Assembly: GCA_040414675.1 (NCBI GenBank)
Contig: JBEDUN010000007.1
Coordinates: forward strand, 1 to 64,000
Reading direction: 5' to 3'
DNA: 64,000 nt
DNA from: JARBAU01 sp040414675
GTDB lineage: Archaea > Thermoproteota > Nitrososphaeria > Nitrososphaerales > Nitrososphaeraceae
The position numbers and the translations under genes are program-made. Shown here one piece after another: positions 57,153 to 64,000 of this stretch (position 1 is its first letter; every line of letters starts with the position of its first letter). Below the pieces are notes generated by a model. It was not told where the DNA came from. It made no database searches and saw nothing but the letters and a program-made list of their open reading frames with translations.

Positions 57153-57778
57153 GGTGTGCTATAAAAAGAGATTATGATATAAGGTTTTCAATATTTAACA
57201 AGCGTGTAGCAGATTATCAACAGAGTATAATAATGGAATTAAAGTGCCTTCTGTGGCTAGATTCCTTTTGTTACTACGTGTTCTTAATCAATAAAATATT
57301 GTGACTTTTCCATTAGAAGGCCGATTGTAAAAGTCTAGTTTAGGTTAACTCAATTTTGTCGTCAGGCTTCGTAAATCTAGCATCTGAAACTCTAAGATGA
57401 ATATTGCTTGAGACAGCGAGACAATCATTTAATGCCATCTAACCCCTAGTGTTGCCTTCAGTGTATACTTGTTATCTATCTATGCATTGTTGCATGATTC
57501 AGAAAAATCGTTATAAGGTGGCGACTTTAGCAATTCTCAAGAATAGACCATAATGAATCCCTCTCTCTTGACCAATGGCTTCAAATTTGGTTGACTAATA
57601 TCAGATTCATGCAACAAAGCATCTACCTAAATATATTGTAATAAAAAAGATCTACAATCTGACCTTACATAATAATCAAAGCATTGGACTCTTCTTGCTA
57701 AAGAGAACTGTGGTATATCTATCTAACCCCATTTGTACTCGCTCCTGTTTAGTTAAGCCGATAGAGGTTTAGCTCTGA
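57153..57778. other. Long intergenic region, no gene seen
   Basis: About 625 AT-rich bases between the P-II promoter and the IS6-like remnant. No gene or RNA recognised. Confidence 0.45.
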
Positions 57779-58236
57779 ATGTCTCTTCTATTGTATAAAT
57801 TAATCTTCCAACGAAAGAAAACATCCACAGGACTAGTTATGTATACACTGTACTTGTACTTTCTAGAACTGAGTTTCAGAAGTACAGCAAAGGCATTGAA
57901 TCCATCTGTAAAAAGGAGGAGTCATGTTGCTGTATGGAATTGGGCATTTTTATTTTATCAAAATAAATTCTACCTGAAACGAATCAGGGTTACTGCCCAT
58001 AATATTGATGAAACCATGTTGCAGGTTGGTGCAGAGTAGTCATGGTTATGGGTAGTCATCGCACCTATACATAAGCAAGTTCTTGGAGTATCCGTCTCAA
58101 GACATAGGTATATGCTATTGCTGAGCCATTCCTGAGACAATTGATCAAAATCTATGATAAGCATACCGTATTCGGATGGTGTAACATGGTATACTTAAGT
58201 ATGTACTTGGTCTAAAACACCTAATTCATACATCTT
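57779..58236 (+). pseudogene. Degenerate IS6-like DDE transposase
   Basis: An ATG frame (57779-58039) reads LYLYFLELSFRSTAKALNPS, HVAVWNWAFLFYQ, KRIRVTAHNIDETMLQVGAE and meets TAG at 58038. This is the helix-turn-helix and the first acidic residue (IDET) of an IS6-type transposase. In the same frame after the stop it continues SWLWVVIAPIHKQVLGVSVS and RHRYMLLLSHS, then a stop. After frame changes, LRQLIKIYDKHTV and YSDGVTWYT follow, the second acid (SDG). Stops and indels make it inactive. Terminal repeats not identified. Confidence 0.8.
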
Positions 58237-58555
58237 TTAAAAAAAGTATCATAGAAAGAACAAATGAGTATTTCAAAGAAAGAGCTGAAACTTTTGAGGA
58301 TTGCTATCCATGTAAACACAAAATTGAATACAAATTGTCACACGTACACAATTGGCTCAGTATGTTTGTGTTCATGCATAATGCCTGTTTACATATCAGA
58401 TTTGTGAATCTAATGCGAATAATGAGAGATGAATAAGCTTAACTTAACAGGGCATTTGTACGTCCGATTAACCTTTATCATGATGGTTATGAATACTAAT
58501 ATTTTTCATCAACAAACGGAATTGTTTGAGTATTGATGCTGATTCTAATAAATAT
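58237..58555. other. Intergenic, no gene seen
   Basis: About 320 AT-rich bases between the transposase remnant and the end of rfcS. Nothing recognised. Confidence 0.45.
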
Positions 58556-59551
58556 TTATTGTTGGTCAGATGCCTGTAATGCCAGCTGTGCCAAAAATGC
58601 AGTTATCTGAAGATCAGGATGTGCTCCAGTCGCCAGTCGAAAGTCATACTCCGCCATCAAAACGGCAATTTTGTTTGGATTGGGCAACTTCAAAGAATAG
58701 ATTTCCTGATAAGCATACTTTAAAAAGTCACCATGCGACATCCCGTAAACTGTAGTTAATTCCATTAACTTAACTCTAGATTCATTAAATTTGCCTGAAA
58801 TGGCCAGTCTGATAATTTCCGATACTTTGGCCTTGCCTGACATTCCCATTGCTGAATGTATGGTCGAGATTGAGAGGTGTCTTGTTGCGGCGGAGGCCTG
58901 GAGTATGTTGATTGACAATCGAAGATCACCTGAGGTAATTTCATATATTTTTGCTAGGGCTCTCTCCTCGAAACTTATCTCTTCCTTCTTGCATATGATC
59001 TTCATATGATCAACAACATGCTTTTCTGTCAATCTCGTAAATCTAAAAATCACACACCTGCTCTGAAGTGGATCTATAATCTGAGATAAATAATTACATA
59101 TAATTATAAATCTCGTTGTTTTCGAACTGTCCTCAATAATTCTTCTCAAAGCTGTCTGAGCCTCAGGAGTCATCTCATCTGCCTCGTCTAGAATAATTAA
59201 CCGATACATCTTATGCTCATTGGATGCACTTGTGACTAATTTGATAACTGCTGCGAATGATTTGACCCTTTCTCTGACCATTTTAATTCCTCTTTCATCT
59301 GATGCGTTAAGTTCCAGAGTGTCTTTTCGCCAATCTTCACCTAGCAATCGCCTTGCGATGCACAAGGCAGCAGTAGTCTTGCCAACTCCTGGCGGTCCAG
59401 CAAACAATAGGTGAGGAAGAGCTTCAGGATTCTTCAGTAAATTAGAAATTCCATCAACTATTTCATTCTGATTAACAATTTGTTCCAAATCTTGAGGACG
59501 ATATTTCTCGACCCACATAGTATTTCGAAGAGAATTGTTTAAAGTCGACAT
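58556..59551 (-). CDS. rfcS: Replication factor C small subunit
   Basis: A 331-residue clamp-loader ATPase. It opens with MWVEKYRPQDLEQIV (RFC box II) at residue 12, Walker A GPPGVGKTT, RFC box LNASDERGI, Walker B LIILDEADEM, sensor 1 CNYLSQII and the SRC motif QSRCVIFRF. Helical collar domain follows. It loads PCNA with the large subunit RfcL, which is not in the window. Divergent from the GINS-MCM unit, making a small replication cluster. Confidence 0.95.
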   Translation of the reverse strand: MSTLNNSLRNTMWVEKYRPQDLEQIVNQNEIVDGISNLLKNPEALPHLLFAGPPGVGKTTAALCIARRLLGEDWRKDTLELNASDERGIKMVRERVKSFAAVIKLVTSASNEHKMYRLIILDEADEMTPEAQTALRRIIEDSSKTTRFIIICNYLSQIIDPLQSRCVIFRFTRLTEKHVVDHMKIICKKEEISFEERALAKIYEITSGDLRLSINILQASAATRHLSISTIHSAMGMSGKAKVSEIIRLAISGKFNESRVKLMELTTVYGMSHGDFLKYAYQEIYSLKLPNPNKIAVLMAEYDFRLATGAHPDLQITAFLAQLALQASDQQ

Positions 59552-59909
59552 AAGTGTCTGATTCCCTGAATTGAAATCTTACGGCTTATTAGGATTGCGT
59601 GTTGTTGCTTAGTAGATACTATACCAATGCATCTTTTCTTTATTTAATGATGCATAAAGATATCGGGTCAGAAATGTATCTAGCAAATACCATCGAAAAA
59701 CCGCATCAATGTTCAATCTTGAACAGTTGAGACAATTCACTGAAAAATAATCTCAAAGTTATCAATAAAAGCTGTTAACTTATAAGTCAACGAAAAAAAC
59801 AATAAAGGATATAACGAAAGCAGTCGATATCAGAGAATTGTTGATTGACTGTCATCGTCTTCCTGCTAAAAATGTCATTTCTAGTCAACTTATATATTTT
59901 GTTCAGTTT

Positions 59910-60383
59910 ATGTTGGAAGAGACTAGAGTCACATTTAAACATGATCTAAAGTTAGATGTGGTTGGGTTTCATATTGATGCAAAGGATGGTGATATTTCAA
60001 TGATACCTAGATGGCTCGCCAAGTTGTTGAATAAAAAAGAAGTTGTTGATATTCAAGATATTGATTCATCTTCTTATGTATCCAGGTCATTAAATCGCGA
60101 ACGTATAGCAAGACCTCATGATTTATCAGGTATTGATCCTGACTTCTATATACGAATGAAGGATTACCTTGAGGATTCTAAAGAATTTGATCGAGAAAGA
60201 TTTGGTGTTTCACTTAACTCCTTCATAGCCTCCAGACTCGAAAAAATTGCGAAACTTGCAGCAGCTTCACCACTATCCCCAGATCTAAAAGATAAGTTAT
60301 CTGTAGAAGAATATGAGCTTTATCTTATGATTCACCAAGCATCAGATTTATTCAAGGAATTGGTGTTGGATAGGAATGGCTGA
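59910..60383 (+). CDS. GINS complex subunit (GINS23 type)
   Basis: About 157 residues from the ATG at 59910, preferred because the conserved part begins there (MLEETRVTFKHDLKLD). The frame is open to a TTG at 59838. An N-terminal small beta domain (VVGFHIDAKDGDISMIPRWL) precedes the helical A domain (DFYIRMKDYLEDSKEFDRER, SLNSFIASRLEKIAKLAAAS), the B-A order of Psf2/Psf3 and archaeal GINS23. GINS joins MCM in the replicative helicase. Its stop overlaps the mcm ATG by 8 bases, so the two are translationally coupled. The TATATATTTT at 59891-59900 could be its TATA box but sits close. Confidence 0.82.
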   Translation: MLEETRVTFKHDLKLDVVGFHIDAKDGDISMIPRWLAKLLNKKEVVDIQDIDSSSYVSRSLNRERIARPHDLSGIDPDFYIRMKDYLEDSKEFDRERFGVSLNSFIASRLEKIAKLAAASPLSPDLKDKLSVEEYELYLMIHQASDLFKELVLDRNG

Positions 60384-62445
60384 GCAGCAGACGACTTCAG
60401 CACTTGCCAATGATCTAGAAAAATTTTTACGTTCTTTCAAAGATAGAGAGGGAAATTACAAGTATTTTGATAGAATAAATCATATGATGTCATTAAATTC
60501 GTCTTCGATTATCGTAGATTACATAGATTTTGATATATACAGTCCCGATTTTGCAAAGCAGATCACACACAATCCAGATGAAATACTCTTGGGATTTAAT
60601 CAGGCTGTTCTATCGATCTTGAGTGAAATCCATACTGATTACGCAGCCGAGATCCGTGACAAGCTCAGAGTAAGAATTGGCAACTATACTGTTCAGAAGG
60701 GATTAAGGGACATAAGTGCAGATGTAATTGACAAACTAATAGGTGTCTCTGGCATGGTGGTCAGGTCCTCAGAAGTCAAACCCCTTGCGAGAAAAATTGG
60801 CTATCGCTGTACTAATTGCAGTACTATCGTCGAAGCTATATTGAAAGGTCTCCTTTTGAAGAAACCAGTAAAGTGTGTCAACTGTAGTGAAAGAGAACTG
60901 GAAATGGATCCTGAAAATAGTGTTTTTACTGATTTTCAAATGGTTCGCCTTCAAGAACTTCCAGAAGATTTGCCTGCTGGCCAACTACCACATTACATTG
61001 AGGTAACTGTGATGGGCGATTTGGTAGATCAATGCCGACCGGGAGATAGAATCATGCTCACGGGCATAGTAAGGATAGAACAAGACCAGGTATCTCAGCA
61101 ACTGAAGACCAATTTGTTTAGGCTAAGGATGGAGGGTAACAATATTGAATATCTTGGGGGGAGAGCTGGCAACAAAGAAACTAGAAGCATTGAACGTATC
61201 GCCATTAGTAGCTCCGATGAGAAGCAAATACTCTCCATTGCTAGTAAACCAGACGCCTACGACAAGCTAATCGCGTCATTTGCTCCTCATGTATATGGTC
61301 ATGAGGTGATAAAAGAAGCAATACTGCTGCTGATCGTAGGATCCGTGACAAAGAAGCTTGCCGATGGATCATCTAGAAGGGGTGATATCAATGTATTTTT
61401 GGTTGGCGACCCTGGTACAGCAAAGTCCGAAATGCTGAAGTTTGCTGCAAAAATTGGACCCAGAGGTCTTTATACTTCCGGAAGAGGCTCAACTGCTGCC
61501 GGCTTAACTGCTGCAGTCATTCGAGACAAATCTGGCATCATGATGCTCGAGGCAGGTGCCGTAGTTTTGGCAGATCAAGGGTTAGTATGCATTGATGAGT
61601 TCGACAAGATACGACCAGAAGACCGTTCAGCATTACATGAGGTCATGGAACAGCAAACATGTTCTGTTGCCAAAGGCGGTATCGTTGCTACACTTAATGC
61701 TCGGACTTCGATTCTATCTGCAGCTAATCCTATGTATGGTAAATATGATCCTTTCAAAAATATAACTGAAAATGTTAACTTGCCAATACCACTGTTGACA
61801 AGATTTGATCTTATATATGTAGTTAGAGACTCGCCAGAACAAGAGAAGGATAGTCGGATTGCGAGTCACATACTAGAGATACATCGAGATTCTCAGCGTG
61901 CGGCCCAATCAGCGATTGATATCGATCTCTTCAGTAAATATCTTTCCTATTCCAAACAGGTTGAGCCTACCTTGACTAGTGAGGCGATCGATATTATTCG
62001 GAATTACTACATGAAAATGCGAAACGTAGAATCTGAAGGTATGATAACTGTAACGCCTCGTCAGCTAGAAGGGTTGGTAAGGCTTTCTACAGCACGTGCC
62101 AGATTGCTATTAAGGGAGAGAGTAGAAGTTGAGGATGCGGAGCGGGCAATATATCTTGTTCAGCGAATGTTAGAAACGGCAGGAATTGATGTTAACACTG
62201 GTAGAGTAGATTTAGGTGTACTTCATGGTAAACCACATAGCGAGGTGTCCAAATTGAAGATATTTATAGAAGTATTTAATGCACTTTCTGGACAAGATCG
62301 AAATGAAGTTAGTGAACGGAATTTTATTGATGAATTGATTCGAACGACCAAATTTACTGAAGACGAGGCAAAGACATACATAAAAAAGGCAATGCAGAAT
62401 GGTCAAATTTATGAACGCAAATCAGGTTTCTATGCTAAGGCGTAA
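60376..62445 (+). CDS. mcm: MCM replicative helicase
   Basis: A 689-residue MCM, full length. N-terminal domain with a zinc ribbon (CTNC at 145-148, CVNC about 30 later), then the AAA+ core: Walker A GDPGTAKSEMLKFAA, Walker B LVCIDEFDKI, sensor AANPMYGKYDPF, arginine finger LLTRFDLIYVV. The C-terminal winged helix follows with NFIDELIRTTKFTEDEAKTY. It forms the hexameric helicase that unwinds the fork with GINS. Cotranscribed with the GINS subunit (8-base overlap). Confidence 0.96.
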   Translation: MAEQQTTSALANDLEKFLRSFKDREGNYKYFDRINHMMSLNSSSIIVDYIDFDIYSPDFAKQITHNPDEILLGFNQAVLSILSEIHTDYAAEIRDKLRVRIGNYTVQKGLRDISADVIDKLIGVSGMVVRSSEVKPLARKIGYRCTNCSTIVEAILKGLLLKKPVKCVNCSERELEMDPENSVFTDFQMVRLQELPEDLPAGQLPHYIEVTVMGDLVDQCRPGDRIMLTGIVRIEQDQVSQQLKTNLFRLRMEGNNIEYLGGRAGNKETRSIERIAISSSDEKQILSIASKPDAYDKLIASFAPHVYGHEVIKEAILLLIVGSVTKKLADGSSRRGDINVFLVGDPGTAKSEMLKFAAKIGPRGLYTSGRGSTAAGLTAAVIRDKSGIMMLEAGAVVLADQGLVCIDEFDKIRPEDRSALHEVMEQQTCSVAKGGIVATLNARTSILSAANPMYGKYDPFKNITENVNLPIPLLTRFDLIYVVRDSPEQEKDSRIASHILEIHRDSQRAAQSAIDIDLFSKYLSYSKQVEPTLTSEAIDIIRNYYMKMRNVESEGMITVTPRQLEGLVRLSTARARLLLRERVEVEDAERAIYLVQRMLETAGIDVNTGRVDLGVLHGKPHSEVSKLKIFIEVFNALSGQDRNEVSERNFIDELIRTTKFTEDEAKTYIKKAMQNGQIYERKSGFYAKA

Positions 62446-63064
62446 ACAATATGGTTTTTTAGTTCTTTTACAATTGGATAGATAGGACGCCAATTGATAC
62501 ATGTTCAGTAAGAAACTGGTCACTCTATCTCTAGTGTGACATCCGACTACTTGTTTTTTTGAATAACCGAAACAATATGTCTGACTAAAATTAGTGGAGG
62601 GGGACAAGGCTTTTTCAATTCGAATCAATCTGGTCACATTCATGTTCAAATATGAGAGAATTTCATTGCTTGAGCAACATAATAAATTCGTATACTATAT
62701 GTTGGTTTTATGCATAGAAAGGTAATGGCCTTTTATCTTGAGTATGTGTATATACCTATGCAATTAGTTGAGTTTAATATTGTAGAGCGATGGCTTGTAG
62801 AATGATATGGGATTGAATATTGTAAATCTGTAGATCTAAAGTTTGGATCTTGATGTAATTTACGACCATTCATAACTTCCTACAATGATACCAGTCCGAA
62901 ATTCTCGTAAATCTTAACGATGCAGCAAAATTAAAAGAACCACTTTTCAACTATGTATTGGTCGACCTAATACTTCGATCAGATATTACAATGATGTGTA
63001 ATCAATCCACATTGTTATTGTGGCTGATTTTCAGTTTTTACTGGAAGTGATCAAACTCTCAATT
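62446..63064. other. Long intergenic region, no gene seen
   Basis: About 620 AT-rich bases between convergent mcm and tiaS. A 75-codon minus-strand open frame at 62422-62649 overlaps the mcm stop and does not look coding. Nothing recognised. Confidence 0.45.
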
Positions 63065-64000
63065 CTATCTATGTGTACCATGTAGCCAATTCTGTTTCCC
63101 ATACAATGACGAGGAAATCCAAGATCCACTTAATTTCTCTCTCGGGAAATTAGCCAGAAGGGATTTCGTTAAATCGTATCTATGATAAGGTTTTGTTAAA
63201 TGCCTGTGACTTTTTGGAGATGGAATGTAAAGTCCCACTTTTAGTTCTCTTTCTTCAGCAATACGAATTTTCTGACCTGTTCTATTCCTAGATCCACATG
63301 ATTCACATTGGAAGCCTTTATTTTTACCTTCTGATTTCATTTTCCTGTTGCAATCCTCGCATATAGGATTCGATAAACTAAAAGTCTGTTCGAGTCGAAG
63401 TACGGAAAGATATTCTATATTCAGGACAATCTGGTGTTTAGATGTTGCTTCTCTTACTCCAAATCCTATTTCTACAATATCCCCAATTCTGAGCATCGAA
63501 GCTATATTTGTGATCCCTGTAGGCTCATAGACTGCTGCAGCAATACTTTCCCCCCAATCATCTTCGACTTCAAATATTACATGTCCACCATGTATAATAA
63601 TTGGACTTTTGCTTATTCTGCAAACTGAGAAACCGGACACGTGAGGCTTAATTTCTCCAAAATCTAATTCATTTAGAAGATGCATATTTGTTCCTTGATT
63701 CGATCTGAAGACCATGTATCCATCCAATTCTTCTTCAGGCTTTATCATGTTTAATGCAGATACGACAATTTCAGCGTTTTCTCCTCTTATGCCACAAAAT
63801 ACAGGATCTGGTCCATGAGGAGCTATAAGCACCCGGTTATGGATAAAGTCATAATTGTTAAAAGTATTGGGAAAGGTCTCATTGCTTGAGCGTATGACAT
63901 TTGATGGATCTAACTTTCGAGTTGCATTACAATTTTCTCTCAGTCTATAAGCAATTGCTTCAAATGTGTAGTCTCCCCATAGTTGAGTACCAATTGCTGC
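63065..64000 (-). CDS. tiaS: tRNA(Ile2) 2-agmatinylcytidine synthetase TiaS, 5' end outside window
   Basis: The last 311 residues of TiaS, open to the window edge in the same frame. The window-edge segment is AAIGTQLWGDYTFEAIAYRL. Then APHGPDPVFCGIRGE, the OB-fold part VFEVEDDWGESIAAAVYEP, and a zinc ribbon CEDCNRKM and CESCGSR. The C-terminal part has GLYIPSPKSHRHLTKPYHRY. TiaS joins agmatine to C34 of the CAU-anticodon tRNA-Ile so that it reads AUA. The GTG at 63832 is internal, not the start. The tRNA-Ile in this window (GAT) is not its substrate. Confidence 0.9.
   Translation of the reverse strand, partial: AAIGTQLWGDYTFEAIAYRLRENCNATRKLDPSNVIRSSNETFPNTFNNYDFIHNRVLIAPHGPDPVFCGIRGENAEIVVSALNMIKPEEELDGYMVFRSNQGTNMHLLNELDFGEIKPHVSGFSVCRISKSPIIIHGGHVIFEVEDDWGESIAAAVYEPTGITNIASMLRIGDIVEIGFGVREATSKHQIVLNIEYLSVLRLEQTFSLSNPICEDCNRKMKSEGKNKGFQCESCGSRNRTGQKIRIAEERELKVGLYIPSPKSHRHLTKPYHRYDLTKSLLANFPREKLSGSWISSSLYGKQNWLHGTHR

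Noticed and set aside
62422..62649. Minus-strand frame of 75 codons after mcm
   Set aside because: It overlaps the mcm end, has no family pattern and a composition typical of random AT-rich sequence.
1..64000. rRNA genes, RNase P RNA, SRP RNA
   Set aside because: No conserved stretches of these RNAs were recognised on either strand; only two tRNAs were found.

Overview
This window looks like part of the chromosome of a low-GC ammonia-oxidising archaeon (Nitrososphaerota/Thaumarchaeota, order Nitrososphaerales; the AT-richness would fit a Candidatus Nitrosocosmicus-type genome, which is inference). The evidence is the gene set: archaeal PolB, MCM next to GINS, RfcS, EF-1alpha next to S10, archaeal IleRS and TyrRS, Nob1, TiaS, a TFB paralogue, the CdvB/CdvC division pair, TrmB and MntR regulators, P-II, and the bifunctional FBP aldolase/phosphatase. 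Many genes seem to start with TTG and to have a TATA-like element close to the start codon.

Layout. 0-20.6 kb is dense housekeeping: the 5' end of FBP aldolase/phosphatase, a ureohydrolase, a CBS/zinc-finger protein, DNA polymerase B, TatC, S10/EF-1alpha, a cupin, IleRS divergent from pyrophosphatase, CdvC/CdvB, a TrmB-like regulator, an NADK-Nob1-NnrD run and tRNA-Ile(GAT). 20.6-32 kb is looser and partly decayed: a frameshifted winged-helix gene, a helical-repeat protein with a stop in its upstream repeat, a 1021-residue membrane histidine kinase, an RTX-repeat protein, small orphan proteins, and several stretches that read as broken genes. 32.0-36.0 kb is one GC-rich 1347-codon gene for a membrane-bound non-ribosomal peptide synthetase of the Pls/PosA architecture (A-T-six TM-three soluble C domains). 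Its composition differs sharply from both flanks, so it was very likely acquired from bacteria. 36-50 kb carries a secreted PQQ-type beta-propeller protein, an SDR, an AAA ATPase, a TFB paralogue, a GH130-type enzyme, an MntR regulator, a possible phasin, an IS5-like remnant, a secreted beta-sandwich protein and a membrane glycosyltransferase. 51-64 kb returns to housekeeping: TyrRS, a methyltransferase, a beta-CASP nuclease, an aminotransferase, tRNA-Arg(TCG), P-II, a dead IS6-like element, RfcS, GINS-MCM and TiaS (cut by the window end).

The most notable object is the Pls/PosA-like synthetase: one polypeptide holding everything that family needs to make an isopeptide-linked amino-acid polymer or oligomer, here in an archaeon. 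A second theme is a set of otherwise healthy genes (winged helix, TFB, glycosyltransferase) whose reading frames break by what looks like one missing base. Either there are uncorrected sequencing errors or these genes are decaying.
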